From NCBI RefSeq assembly GCF_002007115.1, contig NZ_MVAD01000005.1, forward strand, positions 1-64,000: a stretch of 64,000 bases of DNA, read 5' to 3'. The position numbers and the translations under genes were made by a program. This document shows positions 43,213 through 55,087 of this stretch, one piece after another. This DNA comes from Massilia sp. KIM (GTDB taxonomy: Bacteria; Pseudomonadota; Gammaproteobacteria; Burkholderiales; Burkholderiaceae_D). The notes beneath the pieces were generated by a model. It searched no databases and was not told the DNA's origin. It saw only the letters and a program-made list of their open reading frames with translations. Every line of letters begins with the position of its first letter. Within the stretch, counting starts at the first letter, position 1.

Positions 43213-43248
43213 AAAAAACGGCGGCCATTTGCGTGGCCGCCGTTTTTT
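43213..43248. terminator. Bidirectional terminator between DUF885 and gyrB
   Basis: A perfect 15-bp stem, AAAAAACGGCGGCCA paired with TGGCCGCCGTTTTTT, around a 6-nt loop. It serves both convergent genes. Confidence 0.95.
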
Positions 43249-43299
43249 CAAATAATGAGATTTATCTCATGTAGTTTGAGAACCTCCACACAGGAAGGA

Positions 43300-45828
<2,529 letters not shown>

Positions 45829-45907
45829 TCAGGTGCTTGATGCACTGAGCTGGTCGCAGCGGCGTTGGCACGCTGGTTGGCTCCCTTGCACCTGCAACCT
45901 AAAAACC

Positions 45908-45996
45908 GTCATTCCGGCGCAGGCCGGAATCCAAGTTGTATGCGCTCATGCAAACTTGGATCACCGTGGGGCCGCCGAGGCCTACGCGGGGATGAC
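45908..45996. repeat. Palindromic intergenic repeat, copy A (gyrB-dnaN spacer)
   Basis: An imperfect palindrome bounded by GTCAT...ATGAC. The left arm has GTCATTCCGGCGCAGGCCGG and an ATCCAAGTT end; the right arm has AACTTGGAT and GGGGCCGCCGAGGCC. Related copies lie at 51620-51750 and 60922-61095. Confidence 0.85.
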
Positions 45997-46046
45997 GGGT
46001 TGAGGCTATGTCTTAAGCTTGAGCGCGCGGTCTGCCTGCATTCACA

Positions 46047-47153
46047 TCAAATACGCATCGGCATGACGACATACTTGAAGTCGCCATTGTCGGGAATCGA
46101 AATCAGCGCCGACGAGTTCGAGTCGCCCAGGGCGATGTTCACCTGGTCGCACTTGAGGTTGTTCAGCACGTCGAGCAGGTAGGTGACGTTGAAGCCGATG
46201 TCGATCGCGTCGCCGCCATAATCGATCTCCAGCTCCTCGACCGCCTCTTCCTGGTCGGCATTGGTCGAGCTGATCTTCATGCTGCCCGGCCCGATGATGC
46301 AACGCACGCCCTTGAACTTGTCACTGGTCATGATCGCGGCGCGCTGCAGCGAACGCAGCAGCTCGTCACGGCTGATCGTGAAGTCGTTCTTGTAACCCTT
46401 GGGGATCACGCGCGTGTAGTCAGGGAACTTACCCTCCACCAGCTTCGAGATCAGCTCGATGTCGGCGAAAGTCAGCTTCACCTGCGAAGCCGCGATGTCC
46501 AGGCGAACTTCCTCGTCGCTCTCCTCGAGCAGGCGCTGCAGCTCGATGATGGTCTTGCGCGGGATGATCACTTCCTGGCGCTCGAAGGACTGCTCGGACT
46601 CCACCTGGCAGAAGGCCAGGCGGTGGCCGTCGGTCGCCACGGCGATGATGTTGTTGCCATCCAGCACCAGCAGCAGGCCGTTCAGGTAGTAGCGGATGTC
46701 CTGCTGGGCCATCGCGAAGTACACCATGTTGAACAGGTGCTTCAGGGTCTTCTGCGGCAGGGTCACGGTGGCGTTGTAGCTGTCGGCCACCGACACCGTC
46801 GGGAATTCCTCGGCCGCCAGGGTCTGCAGGGCGAAGCGCGACTTGCCGCTCTGGACGGCCAGGCGCTTGTTCTGCAGGGTCATGGTCACGTCGCCCGACT
46901 CGGGCAGCGCGCGCAGGATGTCGAGCAGCTTGCGCGCGGCCACGGTCGTGCCCGTGACCTCGTCGCCCGCACCGATGTCGGCGTGCGTGGTGATCTGCAC
47001 TTCGGTGTCGGTCGACAGGAACGAGACGCTTTCACCGTTCTTGCGAATGAGGATATTGGCCAGAATCGGCATAGTGTGCCGACGCTCGACAATACCGCTC
47101 ACGATCTGCAGTGGCCGGAGAAGCGTGTCTCGGGTGGATTTGACCAATTGCAT
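46047..47153 (-). CDS. dnaN: DNA polymerase III beta subunit (sliding clamp)
   Basis: A 368-residue clamp protein that encircles DNA and tethers replicative polymerases. It has the typical start MQLVKSTRDTLLRPLQIVSGIVERRHTMPILANIL and the end VVMPMRI, which forms part of the client-binding pocket. The start codon is the ATG at 47153; the longer upstream frame is not conserved. It follows dnaA by 101 bp, probably as an operon. A near-consensus DnaA box TTATCCTCA (47158-47166) lies in that gap. Confidence 0.97.
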   Translation of the reverse strand: MQLVKSTRDTLLRPLQIVSGIVERRHTMPILANILIRKNGESVSFLSTDTEVQITTHADIGAGDEVTGTTVAARKLLDILRALPESGDVTMTLQNKRLAVQSGKSRFALQTLAAEEFPTVSVADSYNATVTLPQKTLKHLFNMVYFAMAQQDIRYYLNGLLLVLDGNNIIAVATDGHRLAFCQVESEQSFERQEVIIPRKTIIELQRLLEESDEEVRLDIAASQVKLTFADIELISKLVEGKFPDYTRVIPKGYKNDFTISRDELLRSLQRAAIMTSDKFKGVRCIIGPGSMKISSTNADQEEAVEELEIDYGGDAIDIGFNVTYLLDVLNNLKCDQVNIALGDSNSSALISIPDNGDFKYVVMPMRI

Positions 47154-47254
47154 AGGTTTATCCTCAGTAGAGTTTGTTTTGTTGAACTTGTTTCTAATGC
47201 AGTATTTTGCCATTGCCCGGAGAGAACACAAACCCCGGGCAGGGGCCCACTTCT

Positions 47255-48658
47255 TTACCCTTTGAGGGTTTGCTCCAGCACGTGCAGCTCATGGTTGCAC
47301 TCGGCGTTCTTGGCCCGGTCCTGGGCGATCTTGCGCACCGCATGCAGCACGGTGGTGTGGTCGCGTCCGCCGAACAGCTCGCCGATTTCCGGCAGGCTCT
47401 TTTGCGTCAGTTCCTTGGCCAGGTACATGGCGATCTGGCGCGGGCGGGCGATGTTCGCCGGCCTGCGCTTGGAATACATGTCCGCGACCTTGATGTTGAA
47501 GAAGTCGGCCACGGTCTTCTGGATGTTTTCCACCGAAATCTGGCGGTTCTGCACCGACAGCAGATCCTTCAGGGCTTCCTTCACCACGTCGATGGTGATG
47601 TCCTTGCCGTGGAAGCGCGAGTAGGCCAGGATCTTGCGCAGCGCGCCTTCCAGCTCGCGCACGTTGGAGCGCAGGTGCTTGGCCACGAAGAAGGCGACGT
47701 CGTCGTTCAGGGTCACGCCCTCGGACTGGGCCTTCTTGAGCAGGATCGCCACGCGCATCTCGAGCTCCGGCGGCTCGATCGCCACCGTCAGGCCCGAGTC
47801 GAAGCGCGAGATCAGGCGGTCGTCCATGCCGGTGATCTCTTTCGGATAGGTATCCGAAGTGATGATGATCTGTTTCTTGGCTGCAATCAGGGCTTCGAAG
47901 GCATAGAAGAACTCTTCCTGGGTACGGCTCTTGCCGCCAAAGAATTGAATATCGTCGATCAGCAGCATGTCCAGCGAGTGGTAGTAATGCTTGAAGTCGT
48001 CGAAGCCCTTGCGCTGGTAGGCGGTGACGACGTCGCGCACGTACTGCTCGGCGTGGATGTAGCGGATGCGCGCGCCCGGCTGGTCGGCCATGACCTGGTT
48101 GCCGATCGCGTGGATCAGGTGGGTCTTGCCCAGGCCCACGCCGCCGTAGAAGAACAGCGGGTTGTAGGACACGCCCGGGTTGTTGGCGACCTGGATCGCG
48201 GCGGCGCGCGCCAGCTGGTTGGCCTTACCGGTCACGAAGCTCTCGAAAGTCAGCTCGGTGTTGATGCGGCTCTGCTCGCGCTTGGGCGAATTAGCGATGT
48301 TCAGGTTCTGGACGGTGTTTTCCTGGCCGACGGGCGGCGGACGCAGCAGGCCCGTGCCGGGCGCGGCGCCATCGCTGTTGGGCGGGACCGGCGCCGCCGG
48401 CTTGCGCGGCGGGTTGGTGCGCGGGTCGAGCACGAACTGCACCTCCACCGGCGCTTCCCAGTACTGGGCGGCGAGCTCGGTGATGCGCGTGGCGAACTGC
48501 GTCTTGACCCAGTCGAGCTTGAAGCGGTTGGGCGCGGCGATGCGCAGCTTGCCGTCTTCGTAGTCGAGGGCGACCAGGGGTTTGATCCACGCACTGTACT
48601 GCTGGGGCGTCAGTTCAAGCTCCAGCTGCGCGGAACAGGTCTGCCAGAAATTTTCCAT
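47255..48658 (-). CDS. dnaA: Chromosomal replication initiator DnaA
   Basis: A 467-residue DnaA. Domain I (about 1-80) starts [22 protein letters not shown] Pro/Ala-rich linker (about 85-130) follows. The AAA+ domain has Walker [10 protein letters not shown] (about 172) and Walker [10 protein letters not shown]. Domain IV ends with [15 protein letters not shown], the DnaA-box binding signature. It initiates replication at oriC. The ATG at 48658 lies next to the candidate origin. Confidence 0.98.
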   Translation of the reverse strand: MENFWQTCSAQLELELTPQQYSAWIKPLVALDYEDGKLRIAAPNRFKLDWVKTQFATRITELAAQYWEAPVEVQFVLDPRTNPPRKPAAPVPPNSDGAAPGTGLLRPPPVGQENTVQNLNIANSPKREQSRINTELTFESFVTGKANQLARAAAIQVANNPGVSYNPLFFYGGVGLGKTHLIHAIGNQVMADQPGARIRYIHAEQYVRDVVTAYQRKGFDDFKHYYHSLDMLLIDDIQFFGGKSRTQEEFFYAFEALIAAKKQIIITSDTYPKEITGMDDRLISRFDSGLTVAIEPPELEMRVAILLKKAQSEGVTLNDDVAFFVAKHLRSNVRELEGALRKILAYSRFHGKDITIDVVKEALKDLLSVQNRQISVENIQKTVADFFNIKVADMYSKRRPANIARPRQIAMYLAKELTQKSLPEIGELFGGRDHTTVLHAVRKIAQDRAKNAECNHELHVLEQTLKG

Positions 48659-48707
48659 ACTTCGCTAATTGATACGTAACACGCTATTTTACCTGTCTCT
48701 GCGGGAG

Positions 48708-48716
48708 TTATCCACA
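48708..48716 (+). promoter_or_regulatory. DnaA box, perfect consensus
   Basis: TTATCCACA, the strict DnaA-binding 9-mer, 50 bp upstream of dnaA. It serves the origin and/or dnaA autoregulation. Confidence 0.85.
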
Positions 48717-48813
48717 GGTTGTCGCGACTATTTTCAAGCAAAAGCGGGGCCGGCGCAGCACCGCAGGCGGCGTCCGGTGGGGGAAAACCACGGCGGATTG
48801 AACAACAGCCGCC

Positions 48814-48843
48814 TTGACAGTCGGGCCGGAAGTAGGGTCTAAT
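48814..48843 (+). promoter_or_regulatory. Probable sigma-70 promoter of the rpmH operon
   Basis: TTGACA (48814-48819), 18-bp spacer, TCTAAT (48838-48843). The start would give a leader of about 175 nt before rpmH. Confidence 0.55.
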
Positions 48844-49026
48844 TCAGGGTTCCCCGCCCGGTCACCATGTCGTGCTGTCAATTCGACAGCGGATGCAGGC
48901 CGGGCGAAGAGTATCTGCTGTGGCGTGACGCTGGCTTAACATCTGCGAACTGTCATTGGCGCCGAATCCTGACGACGAGACGTCAGACCCGATTTTGCAA
49001 TTTCTTTTGCTTTAAGCGAGACCACC

Positions 49027-49164
49027 ATGAAACGTACTTACCAACCTTCCGTCGTTCGTCGCAAGCGCACGCACGGCTTCCGCGCACGTATGGCTACCCG
49101 TGGTGGCCGTCAGGTCCTGAACGCACGCCGCGCCAAGGGCCGCAAGCGCCTGGCAGTCGTCTAA
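49027..49164 (+). CDS. rpmH: 50S ribosomal protein L34
   Basis: A 45-residue basic protein, [20 protein letters not shown] then [20 protein letters not shown], the highly conserved L34. It is the first gene of rpmH-rnpA-yidD-yidC, an order conserved across many bacteria. It is below the length of most gene-finding cut-offs. Confidence 0.98.
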   Translation: MKRTYQPSVVRRKRTHGFRARMATRGGRQVLNARRAKGRKRLAVV

Positions 49165-49197
49165 GCACGGCACGCCCGCAGAGCGACGCGGTCGGCC

Positions 49198-49605
49198 ATG
49201 ACAGGCGAAGGTTCGCACGACTTCGCGCGCGCTCGGCGCATCGTTAAAACGGATGAATTTTCATCCGTTTTTCGTTTGCGGCCGGCACAAAAAACCGCGC
49301 ATTTCGTGCTCTACACCCGACCCAGCACGCTGCCGCATGCGCGGCTGGGCGTCGTCGCGGCCAAGCGTTTCGCACCGCGCGCGGTCACGCGCAACACGAT
49401 CAAGCGCGTCACGCGCGAGCTGTTCCGCACCAGCCGGCTCCAGGCCGTCGACTGCATCGTGCGCCTGTCGCGCCCGGTGAACGCCAAGGACGGTCCGGCG
49501 ACCACCCGCGCCCTCAAGGCCGAGCTGCGCGCCGAACTGACGCGCCTGTTCGCTTCCCAGCGCCCGCGCCGCGCGCCCGGCGATCCTGCGACCCCCTCAT
49601 CATGA
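49198..49605 (+). CDS. rnpA: Ribonuclease P protein component
   Basis: A 135-residue protein that with the catalytic RNA (rnpB, not in this window) trims the 5' ends of tRNA precursors. The conserved RNA-binding motif appears as KRFAPRAVTRNTIKRVTRE, with the usual RN-x-IKR core. The C-terminal tail is Pro/Arg-rich. Its stop overlaps the yidD start as ATGA. Confidence 0.95.
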   Translation: MTGEGSHDFARARRIVKTDEFSSVFRLRPAQKTAHFVLYTRPSTLPHARLGVVAAKRFAPRAVTRNTIKRVTRELFRTSRLQAVDCIVRLSRPVNAKDGPATTRALKAELRAELTRLFASQRPRRAPGDPATPSS

Positions 49606-49859
49606 AGACGCTGCTCGTCTGGTTGCTGCGCGGCTACCAGCTGCTGCTGTCCCCGATGATCGGGCCGAAGTGCCGTTTTTATCCGAGCTGTTCCAGTTAC
49701 GCGATCGAGGCCCTGCAGGTGCACGGCGCCGCCCGCGGCTCGCTGCTGGCCGCGCGCCGCGTGTGCCGCTGCCACCCGTGGAACCCGGGCGGCGTCGATC
49801 CGGTGCCGCCGCGCACCAGGGATTCCCATCCGGCCGCTAAAGGCTGTCATCACTCCTGA
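49602..49859 (+). CDS. yidD: Membrane protein insertion efficiency factor YidD
   Basis: An 85-residue protein with the family pattern LLRGYQLLLSPMIGPKCRFYPSCSSYAIEAL and CRCHPWNPGGVDPVP. YidD lies at the inner membrane and helps insertion by YidC. Position between rnpA and yidC is conserved. Confidence 0.95.
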   Translation: MKTLLVWLLRGYQLLLSPMIGPKCRFYPSCSSYAIEALQVHGAARGSLLAARRVCRCHPWNPGGVDPVPPRTRDSHPAAKGCHHS

Positions 49860-49870
49860 CGAAGACCCCA

Positions 49871-51550
49871 ATGGAAATCAATAAACGTACCATTCTGTGG
49901 ATCGTGTTCGCCATCTCCCTGATTGTTCTGTGGAACAACTGGATGGTGTCGACCGGTCAGCAGTCGCTGTTCTCGCCGGCCAACCCGGCCAAGGTCGCCC
50001 AGCAGCAGGCCGCCGCCAAGCCGAACGACGTGCCCGCGCCTGCGCAAGCGGGCAGCGCCGCCGTGCCCGGCACGCCGGCCGCCGCCGCAGCCCCGGGCGC
50101 ACCGGCCGCGCCCGCCGTGGCCCCGCGCCAGACCGTCACCGTCACCACCGACGTGGTCAAGGTCGACATCGACACCCAGGGCGGCGTCATCAAGCGCCTC
50201 GAGCTGCTGAACTATCCGGACCACTTCGACAAGACCAAGAACCAGGTCCTGTTCGACGTCAGCGGCAACAACGTCTACCTGGGCCAGACCGGCCTGATCG
50301 GCACCAGCGCCGCCGGCGTGCTGCCGAACCACACCACCCCGTTCACCGTCCGTCCGGGTGTGCGCACCCTGGGCAACGGCAACCAGGTGCAGGTCGTGAT
50401 GGACGCGGAGCAGGGCGGCGTGCGCCTGACCAAGACCCTGACCTTCCGCCGCGGCGACTACGTGATCGGCATCCGCCATGACGTGACCAATACCAGCGCC
50501 GCGCCGGTCCAGCCTTCGCTCTACCTGCAGCTCCAGCACGACGGCAACAAGCCTGCCAACGATTCCTGGTTCATGTCGAGCTACACCGGCCCGACCCTGT
50601 ACACCGCCGAGGACAAGTACCAGAAGCTGACCTTCGAGGAAATCGAGAAGGGCAAGGCCGAGCACTCGACCAAGGCCAACAACGGCTGGGTTGCGATCTC
50701 GCAGCACTTCTTCGTCTCGGCCTTCATCCCGGCCGACCAGATCCAGCGCGACATCTTCACCAAGAAGATCGCGACCAACCTGTACGCCATCGGCACCGTG
50801 CAGCCGCTGGGCAGCGTGGCCCCGGGCGCGACCGTGTCGACCGACACCCGCCTGTATTCGGGTCCGCAGGACGAGAAGACCCTGGAGAAGATCGCCCCGG
50901 GCCTGGAGCTGGTGAAGGACTACGGCATGCTGACCGTGATCGCCAAGCCGATCTTCTGGGTGATGGACCAGCTGCACTCCCTGCTGGGCAACTGGGGCTG
51001 GACCATCGTCGCCCTGACCATCCTGATCAAGCTGGCCTTCTTCCCGCTGTCGGCGGCCGGCTACCGCAGCATGGCCAAGATGCGCGTGGTGACGCCGAAG
51101 ATGCAGGCGATCCGCGAGCGCTACAAGAACGACCCGATGAAGATGCAGCAGGCCACCATGGAGCTGTACAAGACCGAGAAGATCAACCCGCTGGGCGGCT
51201 GCCTGCCGATCCTGGTGCAGATGCCGGTCTTCTTCGCCCTGTACTGGGTGCTGCAGGCCTCGGTCGAGATGCGCGGCGCGCCCTGGATCGGCTGGATCAC
51301 CGACCTGACCCAGCCGGACCCGTACTACATCCTGCCGATCCTGTACGCGGTGTCGATGTACATCACCACCAAGCTGAACCCGCAGCCGACCGATCCGGTG
51401 CAGGCGAAGATGATGCTGTTCATGCCGCTGGCGTTCTCGGTCATCTTCTTCTTCTTCCCCTCGGGGCTGGTGCTGTACTGGGTGGTCAACAACATCCTGT
51501 CGATCGCGCAGCAGTGGGTGATCACCAAGAAGTACGAGACGGCCAAGTAA
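49871..51550 (+). CDS. yidC: Membrane protein insertase YidC
   Basis: A 559-residue insertase for inner-membrane proteins, acting alone or with SecYEG. An N-terminal anchor (ILWIVFAISLIVLWNNWMV) is followed by an Ala/Pro-rich linker and the large periplasmic beta domain (about 90-345). The conserved five-helix insertase core starts at GNWGWTIVALTILIKLAFFPLS (with the hydrophilic-groove Lys/Arg region) and ends near the C-terminus. It is the fourth gene of the rpmH operon and is followed by a terminator. Confidence 0.97.
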   Translation: MEINKRTILWIVFAISLIVLWNNWMVSTGQQSLFSPANPAKVAQQQAAAKPNDVPAPAQAGSAAVPGTPAAAAAPGAPAAPAVAPRQTVTVTTDVVKVDIDTQGGVIKRLELLNYPDHFDKTKNQVLFDVSGNNVYLGQTGLIGTSAAGVLPNHTTPFTVRPGVRTLGNGNQVQVVMDAEQGGVRLTKTLTFRRGDYVIGIRHDVTNTSAAPVQPSLYLQLQHDGNKPANDSWFMSSYTGPTLYTAEDKYQKLTFEEIEKGKAEHSTKANNGWVAISQHFFVSAFIPADQIQRDIFTKKIATNLYAIGTVQPLGSVAPGATVSTDTRLYSGPQDEKTLEKIAPGLELVKDYGMLTVIAKPIFWVMDQLHSLLGNWGWTIVALTILIKLAFFPLSAAGYRSMAKMRVVTPKMQAIRERYKNDPMKMQQATMELYKTEKINPLGGCLPILVQMPVFFALYWVLQASVEMRGAPWIGWITDLTQPDPYYILPILYAVSMYITTKLNPQPTDPVQAKMMLFMPLAFSVIFFFFPSGLVLYWVVNNILSIAQQWVITKKYETAK

Positions 51551-51570
51551 TCCGCTGCCGCTTCGCGAAG

Positions 51571-51597
51571 AACCCGCGCCGTGGCGCGGGTTTTTTT
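51571..51597 (+). terminator. Rho-independent terminator after yidC
   Basis: Stem AACCCGCGCC/GGCGCGGGTT directly followed by a T-run (51591-51597). It ends the rpmH-yidC transcript. Confidence 0.92.
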
Positions 51598-51619
51598 ATG
51601 GGCTGATGGTGCGATCGTA

Positions 51620-51750
51620 AACCTGGATCCCGCGGGGCCGCCGAGGCCTGTGCCGGGATGACGTCTTGAAGCCGCGGGCCAACCTATAGGTCAATGGCCC
51701 GCTCCCTTAGCACGTCATCCCGGCGCAGGCCGGGATCCAAGTTCTGCCCG
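51620..51750. repeat. Palindromic intergenic repeat, copy B (yidC-mnmE spacer)
   Basis: Two inverted arms: AACCTGGATCCCGCGGGG with GCCGAGGCC ending GGGATGACGT (51620-51663), and ACGTCATCCCGGCGCAGG ending ATCCAAGTT (51712-51744), then CTGCCCGCACACCCC. Same family as 45908-45996 but inverted in arm order. Confidence 0.85.
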
Positions 51751-51794
51751 CACACCCCTCAGCCCGCAAAACCCGAATCCCTTACAATCCCCCC

Positions 51795-53174
51795 ATGAAA
51801 CTCGACACCTCCCCCATCGCCGCCATCGCCACCGCCCCCGGCCGCGGCGGCATCGGCGTCGTGCGCGCCTCCGGCAAGTCGCTGGCCCCGCTGATCGACG
51901 CCCTGTTCCCCGGCGCCACCCTGGCCCCGCGCCACGCCACCTACATCCCCTTCAAGGACGCCGCCGGCAGCGTGATCGACCAGGGCATCGCCCTCTACTT
52001 CAAGGGCCCGCATTCCTACACCGGCGAAGACGTGCTCGAACTCCAGGGCCACGGTGGCCCGATCGTGCTGCAGATGCTGCTCCAGCGGGTGCTGGAAGCC
52101 GGCGCCGCGCACGGCCTGCGACTGGCCGAACCGGGCGAATTCACCCGCCGCGCCTTCCTGAACGACAAGCTCGACCTGGCCCAGGCCGAAGCCGTGGCCG
52201 ACCTGATCGACGCCTCCACCGAAGCCGCCGCCAAGTCGGCCTCGCAGTCGCTGTCGGGCGCCTTCTCGCAGGTGGTGCACAAGCTGGTCGACCAGACCAT
52301 CAACCTGCGCATGCTGGTCGAAGCCACCCTCGACTTCCCGGAAGAGGAGATCGACTTTCTCGAGAAGTCGAACGCGCGCGGCCAGCTGGCCGACATCATC
52401 GAGGCGCTGGAAGCGGTGTTCCGCCAGGCCGCGCAAGGCGCGCTGCTGCGCGAAGGCCTGAACGTGGTGCTGGTGGGCCAGCCCAACGTCGGCAAGTCCT
52501 CCCTGCTCAACGCCCTGGCCGGCGCCGACGTCGCCATCGTCACCCCGATCGCCGGCACCACCCGCGACAAGGTGACCGAGACCATCCAGATCGAAGGCAT
52601 CCCGCTCAACATCATCGATACCGCAGGCATCCGCGCGCTCGACGAAGGCGTGGACGTGGTCGAGGCGATCGGCATCGAGCGCACCTGGGGCGAAGTCGGC
52701 AAGGCCGACGTGATCCTGCACCTGCTGGACGCGAACCTGGGGCCGAGCAAGGCCGACGAGGAGATCGTGGCCGCCTTCCCCGAAGGCGTGCCGGTGCTGC
52801 GCATCTGGAACAAGATCGACCTGTCGGGCCACAGGCCGTCGAAGGAAGAGGGCGCGGACGCCACCCACCTCTACCTGTCGGCGCACGAGAAGCTCGGCAT
52901 CGAACTGCTGCGCGCCGAGCTGCTGCGCATCGCCGGCTGGCAGCAGACCGGCGAATCGCTCTACCTGGCGCGCGAACGCCACCTGATCGCACTGCGGGCC
53001 GCGCGCGAGCACCTCGAACTGGCGCGCCAGCACGCGATGCAGGATGACCAGTCGCTCGACCTGTTCGCCGAGGAGTTGCGCCTGGCGCAGGATCAGCTCT
53101 CCAGTATCACCGGGCAGTTCACGCCGGATGACTTGCTGGGGGTGATCTTCAGCCGGTTCTGCATCGGTAAATGA
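51795..53174 (+). CDS. mnmE: tRNA modification GTPase MnmE
   Basis: A 459-residue GTPase. With MnmG it adds the carboxymethylaminomethyl group at U34 of several tRNAs. The N-terminal THF-binding domain begins [20 protein letters not shown]. The G domain inserted in the helical region has G1 [14 protein letters not shown] (about 229-242), G2/G3 TTRDKVTE and DTAGIR, and G4 NKID. The C-terminus ends FCIGK, with the essential Cys. Confidence 0.97.
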   Translation: MKLDTSPIAAIATAPGRGGIGVVRASGKSLAPLIDALFPGATLAPRHATYIPFKDAAGSVIDQGIALYFKGPHSYTGEDVLELQGHGGPIVLQMLLQRVLEAGAAHGLRLAEPGEFTRRAFLNDKLDLAQAEAVADLIDASTEAAAKSASQSLSGAFSQVVHKLVDQTINLRMLVEATLDFPEEEIDFLEKSNARGQLADIIEALEAVFRQAAQGALLREGLNVVLVGQPNVGKSSLLNALAGADVAIVTPIAGTTRDKVTETIQIEGIPLNIIDTAGIRALDEGVDVVEAIGIERTWGEVGKADVILHLLDANLGPSKADEEIVAAFPEGVPVLRIWNKIDLSGHRPSKEEGADATHLYLSAHEKLGIELLRAELLRIAGWQQTGESLYLARERHLIALRAAREHLELARQHAMQDDQSLDLFAEELRLAQDQLSSITGQFTPDDLLGVIFSRFCIGK

Positions 53175-53332
53175 ATCTTGCAGAGTGAGCTCGGAGATTC
53201 GCTGCTGTCAGCGCTCAGAGCTCTCGAGAGAGGGCGCTCGGGCGTCGCATCAGTCTGCAACACGGCCCTGATGTTCATGAGCGGACAGAGAATGCGTAGA
53301 CCCTCTATCGACCCGAAGCGGACCACCCGGGG

Positions 53333-53944
53333 TCAGTCCATCATGGACACGAAAGCGCCGGTTTGCGGGTCTCTCGCAAACGATGCGCCTCCAGGCGCAT
53401 CAAGAAGATCGATGAAGGAATCATCTTTGGAAAGCACCCGGCCGAGGGAAACGAAGGCAATATTGTCCGGGTCATCCATGTACTCATCCGATTCGTCACC
53501 CGCCGCGATGCGCCAGCCGCTATCGTTCTCATTGTCAGGCTCCTCACGGTACAAATAGCCGACTTTCGCCCCATCGCTCAGAATCCGTTGAGTGACGAAA
53601 CATCGTTTGGCATATCGCTCGACGATATTATCGTGGCTGTCATGCGGCGTATTGATGATGTGCCGGGCATCGAAGGCCACCTCATCACCCAGCTTCAGGT
53701 CTTTGATCCAATAGGGCTCGTTGTCCAGCCGTCCAAGAAATTTCCCGTCCAGGCCAACATGATCCACGATTACCCACATTCTCTCGGCTCCCGGCGCCTC
53801 GGGGTCGTCTGACTCGAAATTGAAAATCAGCTTGACGACGTCGCCGGGTCGGACGAGCGCGATTGCTTCCCTGGGCGGTTTGAAGAAGGTGTATTTGTTC
53901 GCGGCTGCCAACTCATCCGCATCTTCCAGCGTCCAACTCGGCAT
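53333..53944 (-). CDS. DUF2185/Imm33-like protein with DUF2314-like N-terminus
   Basis: A 203-residue protein. The N-terminal half (ERMWVIVDHVGLDGKFLGRLDN, LKLGDEVAFDARHIIN) resembles DUF2314. The C-terminal half has AKRCFVTQRILSDGAKVGYLYREEP, then DSGWRIAAGDESDEYMDDPDNI, matching the DUF2185/Imm33 domain found in polymorphic-toxin immunity loci. No toxin gene lies beside it. Base composition is lower in GC than neighbours, which suggests acquisition by transfer. The immunity role is inferred from the family only. Confidence 0.75.
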   Translation of the reverse strand: MPSWTLEDADELAAANKYTFFKPPREAIALVRPGDVVKLIFNFESDDPEAPGAERMWVIVDHVGLDGKFLGRLDNEPYWIKDLKLGDEVAFDARHIINTPHDSHDNIVERYAKRCFVTQRILSDGAKVGYLYREEPDNENDSGWRIAAGDESDEYMDDPDNIAFVSLGRVLSKDDSFIDLLDAPGGASFARDPQTGAFVSMMD

Positions 53945-54083
53945 ACGATGTCATCCCTCATCAGGTTTCATGATCTTCGCTAATAGCAGCAAGCGTCCGC
54001 ATTTGACCGGTAAGGAACGCTTCACCGGCTCAGTGTACCGAGCCCTTGCCGCGTGAGCAATCCGCGCATTTCCCCATGCGCCC

Positions 54084-54983
54084 TTAGTCCACCAAAGGAG
54101 CCAGCAGCTCCGCCACCCAGTCCATGAACAGACGGGTGCGCGCCGGCACGTGGCGGCGCGAAGGATAGACAAAGGACAGCGGCATCGAGGCCGGACGATA
54201 TTCCGGCAGCACCTCCACCAGCCGTCTCGCCTCCACCAGCGCCGCCACCCCCACCGCCGGCGCCTGCGCGATGCCCAGCCCCGCCACGCAGGCCGCGCGA
54301 TAAGCCGCCGTGTTGTTGACCGTGAGCGCGCCCGGCGCCGGCAGGCGCTGGGTCGCTTCGCCATCGAACCATTCCCAGCAGGGCGCGCTCCCGCCGAGCT
54401 GGGTGTCGTAGTGCACCAGCCGGTGCTGCGCCAGATCCTCCAGGCTGCGCGGCACGCCATGGCGCGCGATGTAGTCCGGACTGGCGCAGTTGACCACCCG
54501 GAAGCTGCCGAGATGGCGCGCCACCAGGTTGGAATCCGTCAGCTCGCCGATGCGTATCACGCAGTCGTAGCCGTCGCGCACCAGGTCCACCCGCCGGTCC
54601 ATGCTGCCGAGGTCCACCAGCAGTTGCGGATGGCGCGCCATGAATTCGCCCAGGCGCGGCAGCACGATATCGGTGGCCAGGCTGACCGGCATGTCCACCC
54701 GCAGGCGGCCGGTGACGCCGGCCCCGCCCTCGCGGAACATGGCGCGCAGCGCTTCCACCTGCTCCAGCACCTCACGGCTGCGTGCGAAATAGGCTTCGCC
54801 CTCCTGGGTCATCTGCACGCGGCGCGTGGTGCGCTGCAGGAGCCGGGTGCCGAGCTGCTGCTCTAGCTCGCGCACGGCGGCCGACACCGTCGCATTCGGC
54901 AAGCCGAGCTGGCGCGCCGCGCCGCTGAAGCTGCCCAGTTCGGCCACCTTGAGAAAGACCGCGATCGTATCGAGTTCGTTCAT
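54084..54983 (-). CDS. LysR-family transcriptional regulator
   Basis: A 299-residue LTTR: LDTIAVFLKVAELGSFSGAARQLGLPNATVSAAVRELE is the winged helix, then LGTRLLQRTTRRVQMTQEG. The effector domain includes RVDLVRDGYDCVIRIGELTDSNLVAR. It is divergent from the SDR at 55088 and probably controls it. The ATG at 54983 starts the conserved domain; the frame extends upstream without homology. Confidence 0.9.
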   Translation of the reverse strand: MNELDTIAVFLKVAELGSFSGAARQLGLPNATVSAAVRELEQQLGTRLLQRTTRRVQMTQEGEAYFARSREVLEQVEALRAMFREGGAGVTGRLRVDMPVSLATDIVLPRLGEFMARHPQLLVDLGSMDRRVDLVRDGYDCVIRIGELTDSNLVARHLGSFRVVNCASPDYIARHGVPRSLEDLAQHRLVHYDTQLGGSAPCWEWFDGEATQRLPAPGALTVNNTAAYRAACVAGLGIAQAPAVGVAALVEARRLVEVLPEYRPASMPLSFVYPSRRHVPARTRLFMDWVAELLAPLVD

Positions 54984-54985
54984 GG

Positions 54986-55050
54986 ATTTTTCGTAGATCC
55001 TGCAAAGTCCAAGCAGAAATGGCGGATTTATTACCGCGCGCACGAAAAAT
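54986..55050. promoter_or_regulatory. Separated inverted repeat in the LysR/SDR spacer
   Basis: ATTTTTCGT (54986-54994) and its exact reverse complement ACGAAAAAT (55042-55050) flank 47 bp in the divergent promoter region. This layout fits a two-site operator for the LysR regulator, or promoter symmetry. Unproven. Confidence 0.4.
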
Positions 55051-55087
55051 ATACTGGCTCCATCAATTTTCCTCAAGGAGCCCAGGC

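Larger units (their letters stand above)
48659..49026. other. dnaA-rpmH spacer, candidate replication origin (oriC)
   Basis: A 368-bp spacer between the divergent dnaA and rpmH genes, the usual oriC position in related bacteria. It has one perfect DnaA box TTATCCACA (48708-48716), an inverted repeat GCTGTC/GACAGC (48874-48890), and an AT-rich stretch before rpmH (about 48990-49017). Only one perfect box was found by eye, so the main DnaA cluster could also be degenerate or elsewhere. The dnaA promoter must also lie here. Confidence 0.6.
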
